From: Cryptomeria japonica
Taxonomy: Eukaryota; Streptophyta; Pinopsida; Cupressales; Cupressaceae
DNA length: 64,000 bases
Direction of reading: 5' to 3'
Assembly: GCF_030272615.1 (NCBI RefSeq)
Contig: NC_081414.1
Location: 524,886,137 to 524,950,136, forward strand
The translations under genes and the position numbers were made by a program. The notes beneath the pieces were generated by a model. The model saw only the letters and a program-made list of their open reading frames with translations, ran no database searches and was not told the DNA's origin. Shown piece by piece: positions 44,062 through 56,273 of this stretch (its first letter is position 1; the number at the start of each line of letters is the position of its first letter).

Positions 44062-45545
44062 TGTAGACGTATAAAAATGACCATATTCCTAAATGAATAT
44101 TTTATGTTCATTTCTCTATTTGATTAAATCCAATTTAATTAAATTATCCACATTCCTCAATTTAAATTAAGTAAATTACTCAATTTATTTAAATTAAATT
44201 CACTATACCCATTTAATGAATAAATCATTTTATTCAATTAAACCCCCCCTATCCACTTTTAATTAAATTCAAATTTAATTAAATATTTATCCTAAATTGA
44301 ATAAATCTAATTTATTTAATTTCCCCAAATTGCAACCAAATTGAATTAAATTATTTCAATTAAATCCTATTATCCCTCCATCCACTTGCAAAATCCCAAA
44401 CCCTTTCTAATCCCTTCTAGAATCTTCTAATCACTTCTAATTAACCTAACCCCTCCTCTAAATTTTGTCACATCCCTAAGCAAAGGGAAGTCACTTCTCA
44501 AAACCCTCAAAGTCTTTGATAACCATTAAAGGCTTTCAACCTTCAACCACTAAATGGCTCAAAGTCTTTGATAACCATTGAAGGCTTCCAACCTTCAACC
44601 ACTTAATCCCCAAAGTCTCCAATAACCATTAATGGTTAACTCAAACCCTCCTACATGGTTAAAACATTTGTTTTGACTCAACCTTCATCCAACCCAAGGG
44701 TCTCATCAAGCCATTAATGCTTTGACCATGATTATCTCTTAATCATTTGCACAAAGAGTTATCCTTGGATTAACTCTTAATCGAGTGGGTAATCCTAACT
44801 TAGACTTGACCCTTAGCCTCTAGATAACCATGAGGTCTTCTCAGGCATTCAATGTCTCCAACCCCTTCTCTCAACCCAACCCTATGTTGACACTTGTCAC
44901 CATTTCATTGGTGCCAATTACAAACATGGATCCCCAACTTTCAAACTCAACCCTTGATTAAACCATTCAATCCTGACCATCCATTGCCCTATTCTTGTTA
45001 TAAATAGACCTCTCATTCCTCCATAACAATCATCCTTCAAATTTGTAGCATCACACTTATGCTCAAATACATTCAAGCTTTTTCATTTCATATATGCTCA
45101 TCATTTAGCCTCTTTTAGATCAGGAATTAGACTAAATATGCATGTTTAGAATAATTTCTTTATCATTTTAGCTCAATCATAGACTAAATATAGTATGCTA
45201 GGATAGTATTCATACTAATCTTGTCATCTTATCATTTAGTTTATTGCATTTCTAGCATTTCTAAGATCATACATAGCTTAACATACCTTTTACACTAAAA
45301 ACTGTCAGTGCATCCCTCGTTCTTGCATTTGCCATCCCTAAACCATTTTGCTCAGTGATCTGAGAGCAAAAATGTTGGTTTGAGGGACATTGTGAGATAG
45401 AGAACCATGGGACCCACCTTGGGAAGCTGAGTAATACGTTGTTACTCCATAGCTTGCACCAAGAAGTCCTGTGTGTGTGTGTGGACTAGTTATTTTACCA
45501 TATTTTCACATATTAAGTTTTATTAGCCCACTTTTCCCGCATACA
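44062..45545 (+). repeat. 5' LTR of the Tat element
   Basis: 1,484 bp, TGTAGACGTATAAAAATG...CATACA. Same length as the 3' LTR, so no indels separate them. It contains near-duplicate blocks (CTCAAAGTCTTTGATAACCA twice, near 44506 and 44559). Confidence 0.95.
44999..45006 (+). promoter_or_regulatory. TATA box of the Tat 5' LTR
   Basis: CTTGTTATAAATAGACC; probable promoter of the genomic RNA. The copy in the 3' LTR is at 62043-62050. Confidence 0.7.
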
Positions 45546-45549
45546 TTTC

Positions 45550-45567
45550 TGGCGCCCACCGTGGGAC
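45550..45567 (+). other. Primer-binding site of the Tat element
   Basis: TGGCGCCCACCGTGGGAC begins four bases after the LTR. The TGGCGCCCACCGTGGGG form is common in plant Tat-like elements. Confidence 0.85.
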
Positions 45568-45599
45568 TCGACCCCAAATAACAAATCGGTTTTTCAAAC

Positions 45600-46070
45600 T
45601 AATCATTTTTGCAGGTCCGCGAGAAACAGGAATCAGCGCGTGGGAAACGTTCCCTAGCGCATCTGATTAACAGTCTAGCGCATCCCGCTCACTGTTTAGC
45701 GCGTGGGGTCTATAATCTGGCGCTTAGAGTCCTTTCTTTAGCGCGTGACTCCCCCTAATATTTTCCTGTAGGTCTCGACGCGGGCGAAACACAGAGTAGT
45801 GCATGCAGTTAACAGAATAGCGCATCCATCCCACAGTTCAGTGCTTGTAGGTCATCATCCAGCGCGTGCGATTCAAATGTTAGTGCATCAAATTTTCAAT
45901 TTTCCTACAGGTCCCAGCGAGAGAGAAAAAAAAAAAAAGACAGAACAACGCTTCCAACATACAGAGTCGCGCATTCAGACAACAGAGTAGCGCGTTAGTA
46001 CTTAGTTTTAGCGCATCAAGGGTATCTCGTAGCGCATGCAGTCTGTTATGTAGCGTGTAGAAACAACAAT
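45600..46070 (+). repeat. TAGCGC motif array 1 (leader)
   Basis: About 15 copies of (T/C)AG(C/T)GC(A/G)TG-like motifs, about 20-30 bases apart. They fall into higher-order units of about 130-165 bp, each opened by a T-rich stretch ending in AG then GTC (near 45602, 45771, 45910), which look like repeated splice-acceptor sequences. Motif direction is TAGCGC on the plus strand, toward gag. Confidence 0.85.
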
Positions 46071-47509
46071 TGTAACCGAAAAGTAAAATCTTAGACTTGT
46101 TGAAGTCCACAAAATTCTTTGTTTTTCTAACTATTGTGGTGGTATTTTGCAGGATTTCTGACATTTTATTGCAGGGGGTGGAGCTTAGTGATTTTTTTTA
46201 GAATTATAAATTGTTTAAATTTTACTAGCTTGTTCAAGTTAGTTAAAATTTAAAGTCCTTTTAATTCTAGTTAAAGAAAATTGAACTCACCTTACTTTGG
46301 GCTGTAAAACGAGCCACAACAAAACAATTTTCATTTTTGCAACAAAGGGATTTAAAACGAACTTCACCATCCTTTGGTGCATAAAAGGATTCACTTCAAA
46401 TTTCTGTCAAGAAAAAGAATCACACAAGTCCAGAGTCAGTTACAACTAAAGAGGGAAGATCTTCCCCTTGTAGCGATTTCTTTTACTGACCAAAACATCG
46501 AATTTGCTTTGTTGACCATTTCTTTTTCATAGCTCAGACAATCATTGCTTTGAAAGGATAAAATGAACACCATGTTTTTGTGGAGAACATCTCCGCATAG
46601 ATTTTTAGCAAATCACTGATTTGAAAGGATAAAATAAACCAACTTGATTGCTTTGTCTCGAAAGTGGAAGGAATATGCTCTCCCCTTAACTGGGTGATCA
46701 AAAATCTAGACCACTCTTACAGCTTTCATTATTTCAAGCATTTACATCCTTTAGCAGGCCTGCCTTCCCGAGGAGTTGGAATCAACTCTTAAAGCAATTT
46801 ATGGCCGGTGTGAAGGGAACGACCTAAGCGGGGAATGACTTTGACATCAAGAATTCCAACCCACTATAATCAAATGTGGAAAGTGACGAAAGTCCTTTTC
46901 AACGGTTGCGCGCAGTGATTAGCCTTCCCCCAGTATCCTCGAGATACGTAAAGCCTTTGTTCTAAAGGTTGGGAAGCCTCCTGAGGGAGTTTATCACTGA
47001 CGGTCGAACGGGAAGCCTGATTACGAACCATAGAAATAGAAACTTTGAGCTGAGTCAGTAACCAGACATTTATAACATCATAGTGCAAGGGTGGGGAAGA
47101 ATCCGCCCCCAAGATTACTCACCATATATCTCCCAAGATAACTACTCAACTGTGAAGCAATTCACTTTGAGTTAATTTCTGGTAGAAGGCAAAAAAACGG
47201 GCGCCCTCTAGGGGGTGACATGGCTGTTTGAGCTGATGGAGTATCGAGACTAGTGGGCTATGATGTTATTTATGACCCTTGACTAAAGAGTCTTTCTGAA
47301 GTGTATTACTTGTATCCAAACCTGTTAAAACATTGGGGATTTGAACACATTCTCGCAAGAACATATACTTTTTGTTAGATTAGGCAAAATGGTTGTACTT
47401 TTTGTGTCGTGCTTGCATTTATTACTTCAGAAAATCATCCATCACATTTGAAAATTTCACCACAAAATTCAAAATCCACAAGAAATCAACCAAAAGGAAA
47501 AATCAGCGT
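46071..47509 (+). other. Tat leader, non-coding part
   Basis: Untranslated leader between the two TAGCGC arrays. Short ORFs only (for example 46870-47112 on the minus strand) with no recognised domain. AAATTTTACTAG-type sequence near 46215-46260. Confidence 0.5.
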
Positions 47510-47990
47510 AGTTTAGCACATCAGAGCAATCTTTTAGCGCGTGGAATACTTCTGTTAGCGTTTTCATCCAAAGGCAAAACAGTGTCAAATCCTTTAGCGC
47601 ATCCGAAAAACAGACTAGCGCGTGGAAACAATAGCTTAGCGCGTGGAAATCAAACCTTAGCGCATAAGGCCAAACAGTTAGCGCGTCACAGGTCCAGGGT
47701 AGCGTGTAGATTTTTCAACAGTTAGACAACAATTTTTAACCATTCCGAACTTTAGCGCGTGGAAGCAACAACTTAGCGCGTAGAAACCAAAAATTAGCGC
47801 ATAAAGTCAAACAGTTAGCGCGTCGTAGGCCCAGTATAGCGCCCAGCTTTTCCAACAGTTAAACAACAAATTTCAAAAATCCAAACTTTAGCGCGTGTCT
47901 GGGGCAGCCTAGCGCGTGTGGTTAGTCTTTTAGCGCATCGAGTTATTTCAGTAGCGCATATAGACTCTATTCTAGCGCGTGATCCAAGGC
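47510..47990 (+). repeat. TAGCGC motif array 2 (leader)
   Basis: About 19 copies of TAGCGC(G/A)TGG-like motif (TAGCGCGTGGAA most common), spaced about 20-25 bases, same direction as array 1. The core of the array is duplicated: 47600-47720 and 47750-47850 carry the same order of motif variants. Confidence 0.88.
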
Positions 47991-48445
47991 CGAAAAATAG
48001 AGAGCAAAACCAAGAAAAATTTTGAAATTTCAAAAACATTTTTAGAAGACTTTTTCATCAAGAACCATTTTTCATCAAACCAGAGTGACAAAAACAAACC
48101 ACTAAAACTATTTCTTAAGCAAAATTTGTGTCAAAACAAAAGTTGTCAGAATCCTAAACGAATCGCGTAATAGAGGATGTCTCTCCTATCATAATCCAGA
48201 AATCTCATCATCAGTATCAATAGAATCCTTTACCATCCTACGGATTTTATCTCTAAACACTTGTTTAAAACTTTCAAATTGTCAAATCAAGTTTCCAGAT
48301 CGGGAAGCTTTTATCCATATCATTTGACACACTTTGTCGTGAAGGGACATCTAAACCTTCACTCTGATAAAGTAAGATTTGAAAATTTTCAAACAAGAAT
48401 CAACTAAATCCAAACCAATCAAAGGAAACCATTGATCACTCATGC
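47991..48445 (+). other. Tat leader before the small ORF
   Basis: A-rich, non-coding; no motif arrays and no recognised structure. Confidence 0.5.
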
Positions 48446-48832
48446 ATGACTAATCCCCTTATTCTGAGAAGAAAGAACCTCTATCGTAACATCAAGGTGA
48501 AGAAACAACAACCTAGTTTTTCCAAATTCATCAAGAGAAATAAGTTTTTATACATCAATCATCAACTCTTCAAATCTCATCGGGTATTCCTTCATCACGT
48601 CAAACAGTATATCCAAAACAAATCTAGCGAATTTGACAAAGAACCTTTGAAAACAAGAGCATACTGTCAAAAGTCCGCTTTTAATCAAACCATCAACCGC
48701 GGCGGAAGGATCAATCCAGCATTCTTGCTCGACGAGTGCATCACATATAACACATCTCGACCAGAACCACCAACCCCCGAGCAACACATCAACGAGGCTT
48801 TTGTCCCTTTCATCATTGAAAGTTTCTACTAA
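48446..48832 (+). CDS. Small basic ORF directly upstream of gag
   Basis: 128 codons from a true ATG, intact, ending in TAA one base before the gag ATG (the junction reads TAAAATG). The N-terminal half is Lys/Arg-rich (LRRKNLYRNIKVKKQQ), the C-terminal half acidic and Pro-rich. I do not recognise a domain. Ogre-type Tat elements carry an extra ORF1 of unknown function upstream of gag (family knowledge), so this may be its counterpart, although it is short. The tight spacing would suit termination-reinitiation for gag translation. It is the only sense-strand ORF of this element without a stop. It could also be fortuitous. Confidence 0.5.
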   Translation: MTNPLILRRKNLYRNIKVKKQQPSFSKFIKRNKFLYINHQLFKSHRVFLHHVKQYIQNKSSEFDKEPLKTRAYCQKSAFNQTINRGGRINPAFLLDECITYNTSRPEPPTPEQHINEAFVPFIIESFY

Positions 48833-48833
48833 A

Positions 48834-50699
48834 ATGCTTGTTACTCGCTCTCAACGAGACAAACAAAGTGAGACACACGCAGAATCAAGTATGAATCGCA
48901 GATTATCAAATCCTTTTGAAATTCCACCCATAGAAGAACCTGAAATTACTGAAGCACTTCTTTGGGAATGTCAAGAAAACCCTTCCTTCCAAAAGCTTGT
49001 AGAAAAGCTTATGGAAAATGACAAAGAAAAGTATCTGCTCATGCTCACAAGTAAAGGCGTTAAACTTCCTGAAGATTTTGATGCAAACATTTTTCAAACT
49101 GGATCTCGACAATATGCATATCAAGAACAACAACGAGAAGAAGAAACTCACATACCTGAGCAACATATTCCAGAACAACACATTCCAAAACAACACATAC
49201 CAGAAATGCGTATACCTGAGCTCGAAACTCCAGAACAAAACATACCGTTTACCACACCTTTTCAGTTAAGAAAAGATAATGCACCTTTGGTTGCTCTTAC
49301 TCAACAAATGCAAATGTTGCAAAGGCAAATACAAGATATGCAACAAGGGACAACAGTACGATACTCTTTAAATGAAATCTATCCTTATCCATTCGACAGA
49401 AGGTTGAACATGGTGCCTTTTCCTCCAAACTCAGACGTTCCCAAATTTGATAAATATGATGGAAAAAGTGATCCCTGAGATCATGTTCGAGAATTTTGCA
49501 CACTGAGCCTTGAATTTGCTCATAATGACACCTATTTGATGAGGTTATTCCCCAGAAGCTTGGGAGGGCAAACCATGGAATGGTTATCCAAAATTTTGCC
49601 ACCTGTCAGATCATTTGATGAATTGGTTAACAAATTCATAACCCACTATTCCTACAACATCCAACATGCCATAACCATGCTAGATGTTTGCAACACCAAA
49701 CAAAAGAACAACGAAACATTCATGGTGTTCCTTCAACGCTGGCGACGCATGGTATCACAATATCCTCGAGATATTCCCGAAAAGGAGAAAATGGAAATCT
49801 TCATTGATAACTTAAATGGCGAAATGAGTTACAGACTAAAACTTCAATGCATACCATCTTTCGCTAAATTGATTGAAAATGGCATTCAAGTAGAGGAAGC
49901 ATGTGTCAAAAAGGGAACACTCAAATTCTACAAGGAAGGAACAAACTCATCAAACTACAATAATCAGAACAACACCAACCTTGACAAATCTCGATTTTGG
50001 ACCCGAAACAAAAACGAAGGCAACAATGAATCATATGATCCCAAATCTAAGCAACCAGTGCTTGCATTATCCGGAAATCCTCAAAATACGAAAAATTCTA
50101 AAAATGCTACTCCCAGTGCTAACACATATGCACCCAACAATGATCAAGGACAACTCAACACAAACAACACCAACGATACTCAAAGCAAAAACATAAATCC
50201 AGGGCCTAACAACAATTCACGCAACAACACGAACAATTTCCAAAAACGCATCTTCACACCACTAGGACAATCATTAGAATCCGCATTCAGGGAGCTTTTG
50301 GCAAACAAGATTCTTTCTTTGCCTCCAATCAACAACTATGAACCCCCAATCAAACCACCTTGGTGGAATGATTCACACTATTGTGATTTCCATCGCAACA
50401 AGGGTCATAGAACAAACGAGCGCATGAGATTAAAACACATAGTACAGGACATGATTGATCGAGGTGACTTAATGGTGGATGGTCTTAAAACAAATGGTGA
50501 TCATGGAGCCTTCAAAAATCCTCTCCCAAATTACAACAAAGATGGAGCATCAACTTCAGATGATACACGCGGAGCTCGTATTAATCACATCTACAACAAC
50601 ACCATCAACCACATATCAGCTGAAGATCATCAAGTCAATGTCATCACCATTCGAGATAAGCATGATCATGAATCTGTCAATGTAACAACCCGAACTTAG
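48834..50699 (+). pseudogene. Tat gag
   Basis: Starts at ATG 48834. N-terminal helical region; a repeat of IPEQH-type pentapeptides near residue 105-135 (HIPEQHIPEQHIPKQHIP); then the Retrotrans_gag core from about residue 220 (LGGQTMEWLSKILPP, FDELVNKFITHY, FMVFLQRWRRMVSQ). A long Asn-rich linker follows, and a CDFHRNKGHRTNE motif near residue 525, the incomplete zinc-knuckle-like box typical of Tat gag. Two in-frame stops: TGA at 49476 and TAG at 50697. No frameshift. The frame is continuous with protease downstream. Confidence 0.9.
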
Positions 50700-51851
50700 A
50701 AATATGTCTTGAAGGGACATACTGCACCTATAACTGCCACACCAAAAATCCAATATGACTTGGTTAGCCAACTACGCAAGACTCTAGCTCAGATATCTAT
50801 CCTGGAATTATTGAAACTATCACCAAAGCACAAAGACATATTGGAGCAAGCGCTATTGGAAACAAATGTACCCCAAAATCTGGATACAGACAGATTTCAA
50901 GCCATGGTCGCCCATATGACAGGACCTCATAACCTCACCTTCTCAGAGCATGATAATACTTCCTTGAGTCATCCGCATAATACTCCTCTCCATATTGAAG
51001 TCATTGTTTGCAAACACCGAGTAAAAAGAGTCTTAATAGATGGAGGAGCTGGACTTAATATATGTACTTTAAAGCTTATCCGTGCATTAGGCTTCTCAGA
51101 AGAATCTATTGATCCCTACAAAAAGATCACTATCAAAGCATATGATGATGAGGAAAGATCCTCTAAAGGCACAGTGATATTACCTATTCAAGTAGGACCA
51201 GTACAAAAGGATACTATATGTCAGGTCTTAGATATTGATCTAACCTACAATATCTTGTTAGGATGACCCTGGATACATGAAATGCAAGCAGTACCTTCTA
51301 TGTATCACCAGTGTGTCAAGTTTCCTTATGATGGACAAGAAATCTCCATATCAGCTGATCACAATCCATTTCAACATTGCAACGCAATGGGGGCAGCCCA
51401 AGACAGTTTGGTTCCTCATAATAGAGAAAAGCAGCGATTTTCAACATCAGATCCACCAACAGTAAAATCAAACTCCTTATGGGGAGAATTCAAACAGAAA
51501 ATGCAAATCCAAGACCAAGGCATAGGAGAATACTCTTTGGAGCCTTTATGTTTGGAAAAATTGCCAACATCACCTAGATCGCATGGTTTGCCTACTACAT
51601 CAACACATTTGGCAACTCAGCCCATCACTAAACTTGATGGTACCTTCATCCAATTAGGTACTCTAGCACATGAATCAGAAGACAAGGACGTTCTTAGCTG
51701 GTTATACAAAGATGAGGAAGAAGATCATAGAGCAGCCACTCTGGACATTGTTCTACCAACACACCTAAATGGAAAAGTCTACTTAATCATGAAGCAAATG
51801 GGATATGGTGGTAAAGGGCCTATTGGGAAACGCAAAGAAGGAGTCACTTAA
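50700..51851 (+). pseudogene. Tat aspartic protease region
   Basis: Retropepsin-like domain: VKRVLIDGGAGLNICTLKLI carries the active-site D (Tat proteases often have DGG rather than D-T/S-G), and TYNILLG before the stop is the second conserved element. Stops: TGA at 51264 (within the usual ILG-R-PW box) and TAA at 51849. Between them 194 codons are open with a degenerate linker (MKQMGYGGKGPIGKRKEG near the end). Same frame as gag. Confidence 0.82.
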
Positions 51852-52982
51852 CCTATCGATCTTCCTTCACAACCTAGTAGAAACAAAGCAGGATTGGGTT
51901 CTAAACTCACATTCCTATTGAAACAACCACCACACACAACTACAAAGCCTCAATGGAAGGTAAAGAAGAAGTACAAAGAATAATCCTGGCAGGAAGCACT
52001 CTTTGAATTAGCAGAAACAATCCGCAAGGCACGGGAACATCAAGATCAGAAGTTACATCAGGGGAAGCTTCTAAGTCATAAAAGGGCCCTATCTACAGCA
52101 GTAGCTCATATTCAAACACCAATATCTCAAGAACAAATCATGTCATCTCCAGATACCGTTATTCCTCCTCGAGGAAGCACAGTCCATGAACAAATCCAGC
52201 AAGTAGAAGACGGATCTAATACAGAATCTACAAAAACCATCAAAATGGTATCCATCATCAAAGATTTGTTTTCACCATACAACATACCTGTTTACAGCAC
52301 AGATAGAATCTAGGACGATGCCTATGAGACAGACTCCAATGAATATGAATGGGGTACCTGCTCCAATGCTACTACAGATATCCCCGACGATACTGATTCT
52401 ATATCCCTTTCTCAGGAAGAACCTAACGCAGAAGATAGACCTCTTGAATTTAGACCACAACATATCTATGACGCCGAGGAAAGAGAACAAGAACATTATG
52501 AGCAAGTCTATGTAGAGGATAATACCATCGAAGACCTTGACAAAATCCTGAACTTCTTTCAAACCAAGAACAATCACGATGAAAACTCTGTTCTAACACT
52601 CACAGTAGCCGACCTTGATCCCCCTAATGATTCCTTACCACTTGTCTTTCCTGACCTCATCGACTGGAATGAACCTGAAATCCATGATATACCAATTTTC
52701 CCAGATGATGAATCCATTATCCATTACCTATGTACCGTAAATCCAGAAACAGGCTCTACCAATGAACAAAGTAACGATGTCTGTCCACTAGGGAGTGCCA
52801 AGTCTCTCAGTCACAAAAATGAACTAAATAAAGGATCTGATGCTGAAAACCAGTCAATAGCAGCTCTAGATCACAAAAAAGTAAAAATAAAGGACGCATC
52901 TGAGGGTGAAAACCTTTTTAAGGCACCTAACGATGGGAGACTTGACACTCTTCCTAAGCACTTTCATGAGCGATCACCCATT
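51852..52982 (+). pseudogene. Tat protease-RT linker
   Basis: Same frame, no indel, stops at 51981 (TAA) and 52311 (TAG). Acidic, unstructured-looking sequence (DDTDSISLSQEEPNAED, EHYEQVYVEDNTIEDLDKI) of about 375 codons, as is usual between protease and RT in this lineage. No catalytic motif. Confidence 0.7.
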
Positions 52983-54407
52983 TTGATTGAGCCCACTCAA
53001 TCAATCAACATTGGTACCACAGAAGCAGCCAGAAACATACACCTTGCAGAATCTCTAACAGAGGAAGAAAGATCGACATTCATCATCTTCTTTAAAGAAC
53101 AACAAATTAACTTTGCTTGGTCATATGTTGATACGCCCGGAGTAGATCCACACTTAATCATGCATCACTTGTCCATTGCTACAGGAGCTAAACAAGTCAA
53201 GCAAAAGCTACGAAAGATGAATCCACAGGTGGCACTCATGGTCAAAACTGAACTAAAGAAATTATTGGATGTCAGATTCATCTGACCCATTGACTATGCA
53301 AAATAGATCTCCAACATCGTGCCAGTATCAAAACCAGATGGTAGTATCAGAATATGCACTGACTTCAGAGACGTCAACAAAGCTTGTCCAAAGGACGACT
53401 TTCCTCTGCCCAGTATCGACATAATTGTAGATCTTACAGCAAGCCACGCAATGCTCTCACTAATGGATGGTTTCTCAGGCTATAATCAAATCAAAATAGC
53501 TCCTGAAGATCAAGATAAAACCGCGTTCACCTGTCCTTGGGGAACGTACTGTTGGAATGTTATGCCTTTCGGCTTAAAGAATGCGAGGGCCACTTATCAA
53601 AGAGCAATGACCACAATATTCCATGACATGATGCACACATTTATGGAAGACTATGTGGATGATTTACTAGCTAAATCCTTCACCAGAGCCGAACATCTTG
53701 GCATCCTAACAAAGATTTTTGATCGATTGGAGAAATTCCAAGTCAGGCTTAACCTTAAGAAATGTGTCTTCAGGGTTACATCAGGCAAGTTACTCGGCTA
53801 CATTGTCTCAGCTAAAGGTATTGAAGTAGATCCAGCAAAGGTACAAGCCATTATGGACATGCCACCACCAAAGAATATCAGTCAACTCAGATCTCTACAA
53901 GGCCGACTTCAATCAATCCGATGATTCATCGCTCAGCTAGCAAATAAAAGTCTACCCTTTAACCATTTACTACACAAAAATGTACCCTTCAAATGGGAGG
54001 CTAAGTGTGCAGAATATTTTTACCAAATCAAGCAGTACCTGATGAATCCACTAGTTCTGGTACCACCAGTCGCAGGAAAGCCTCTTATTTTATATATCTC
54101 AACAACAGATATATTGCTGGGGGCACTATTGGCACAAGAAGATCAACAAGGAAAGGAACGGGCTATATATTACATCAGTAGGACATTGAATGGTTATGAA
54201 CTCAACTATACATTCATTGAAAAGGCTTGCCTAACAGTGGTCTTCACATCTCAGAAGTTCCGACATTATATGCTAGCACACACAATCAAGCTAGTCGCAA
54301 AAATTGATCCTCTCAAATATCTACTCAGCAAGACAGCTCTTACAGGTCGATTGGCTAAATGGGTCATGATTCTCAGTGAATTTGACATCCAATACACAGA
54401 AAGATGA
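52983..54407 (+). pseudogene. Tat reverse transcriptase and first RNase H
   Basis: Motifs in order: LIMHHLSIATGAKQVKQKLR, KPDGSIRICTDFRDVNKACP, PLPSID, LSLMDGFSGYNQIKIAPED, FTCPWGTYCWNVMPFGLKNA, catalytic MEDYVDDLLAKS, GKLLGYIVSAKGIEVDP. Then RNase H: ILYISTTDILLGALLAQED, AIYYISRTLNGYELNYT and LVAKIDPLKYLLSK. The YVDD acids are intact. Stops at 53283 (TGA), 53304 (TAG, at a position where the family has Trp), 53922 (TGA) and 54405 (TGA). No frameshift. Confidence 0.92.
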
Positions 54408-54989
54408 GCCATCAAGGGACAAGCAATTGTAGATCAGTTGGCTGAAGCACCACTCCCAAGCAAACACACCATGGAGATTGAATTTCTGGACAGGGATGTT
54501 CTTGCTCTTTCTACTAAATAATGGACCCTATACTTTGACGGATCCTATACACAACATGGTTCAGGGGTTGGCATTCTGTTCATCACTCCTGAAGGACACA
54601 CTATACCAAGATCATATAGGCTCATGTTTCCATGCACAAATAATGTGGCTGAATATGAGGCACTGGTCATAGGCATCAAAATGGCCGTAGAATGGAAAAT
54701 CACAGAGTTAAAGGTCTATGGAGACTTGCAACTGGTTGTCCATCAAATCAACAACGACTATCGGACAAAGGATGACAAGCTACTACCCTACAAGCGAATG
54801 GTGGATGACTTCAAATAGTATTTTGTGCACATCACCTTCGAGCAAATACCAAGGTTGAACAACAAAGCCGCCGATGCAATGGCTACAATCGCTTCACTAC
54901 TACAAATTCTAGAGCAGCAGAGTCGTTACGAGTTCCTGGTAGAGCAACTATTCTCCCCCGCCTATGACCACTCTGAATCCTAGGTTATT
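54408..54989 (+). pseudogene. Tat second (archaeal-type) RNase H
   Basis: The extra RNase H that marks the Tat lineage: TLYFDGSYTQHGSGVGIL, NNVAEYEALVIGIKMA, LKVYGDLQLVVHQI and LNNKAADAMATIAS, so the D-E-D-D set is complete. Stops at 54519 (TAA), 54816 (TAG) and 54981 (TAG); no frameshift. Confidence 0.88.
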
Positions 54990-56273
54990 TATGCCTTGAC
55001 TGGTTCAGATTCTCCGTTATACAGACCCATATACGACTACTTCAAACACAATATCTTACCCATTGACCAATCCCGTAACCAAAAATGTAACTTTATCCGA
55101 CAAGCTGCCCGCTACACCCTTACCGCAGATACTTTGTATCGTCGAGGTCTCGATGGTACTCTTCTTCGTTGCCTTGATCGTAATGATTCCGATTCTGCTT
55201 TACATGAGCTTCACGAAGGTATTTGTGGCACACATTCAAGTGGTACTACTCTTGCTAAAAAGCTTCTAAGGATGGGATACTACTGGCCTACAATGGAAAA
55301 AGACTCATATCACTTCGCCAAGAAATGTCCTAAATGCTAGATCCATGGCAATTTGATACATGCACCAGCACAGGAACTGCAGCCATTTACAACATCCTGG
55401 CCCTTTTGTCAGTGGGGACTAGACTTAGTAGGCAAAATTCATCCTTCATCTTCAAATGGACACAAGTTCATTATAACAGCAACAGAGTACTTTACCAAAT
55501 GGATAGAAGCAGTTCCCATGACCACAGTAACCAGGAAACAAATTGCCTCTTTTATCCTCAATTATCTAATCTGTAGATATGGTATTCCAAGTTCAATCAT
55601 CATGGATAATGGACGACCCTTCAAGAATCAAGATGTCCAAGAACTATGTGAAAAATTCAAAATCCAACATAGGTTCTCTACACCATATTACCCACAGGGA
55701 AATGGTCAAGCAGAAGCATCAAACAAGATAATACTGAAAATCCTAAAGAAAATAGTGAATGATGCAGGCAAAGATTGGCACGTACAACTCAATCCAGCAC
55801 TTTGGGCATACAGGACCAACATCCGCACACCTACAGGAGCCACACCATACTCATTGGTATATGGATCAGAAGCAATTTTACCCCTGGAGGTAGAAATCCC
55901 ATCTCTCAGAGTCTCTTTGAAAGGCTTAATCCCAGATGAAGAGTATCGAGTTAACCGACTGCAAGAACTTGAGCTATTAGATGAAAGACGCCAACATGCT
56001 TACACTCATCTTAAATCATATCAGCAACGCATGTGTAGGAGCTACAATCACAAGGTCATTCCCCGCAACTTCAAGGTTGGTGACCTAGTCCTCAAAGAAA
56101 ATCCAAGAAATCGGCAAGATCGAGAAAAGAAAGGGAAATTTGAACCTAACTGGTTGGGTCCCTATGTTATCATATCAGTCTATGGATCAGGTGCCTATCA
56201 GCTAACAAATTCTGAAGGAGATGTGCTCGACGAACCAACCAACAACATTCATCTAAAGAGGTACTACACTTAA
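54990..56273 (+). pseudogene. Tat integrase
   Basis: HHCC zinc-binding domain (LHEGICGTHSSGTT ... MGYYWPTMEKDSYHFAKKCPKC) is followed at once by TAG at 55338. The catalytic core is then open: WGLDLVGKIHP (first D), IIMDNGRPFKNQD (second D), PQGNGQAEASNKI (E). The C-terminal GPF/Y-like module reads FEPNWLGPYVIISVYG. There is no chromodomain. It ends in a normal TAA at 56271. The last 306 codons are intact. Confidence 0.92.

Noticed and set aside
49297-49602. Minus-strand ORF over Tat gag
   Set aside because: Shadow of gag; no motif.
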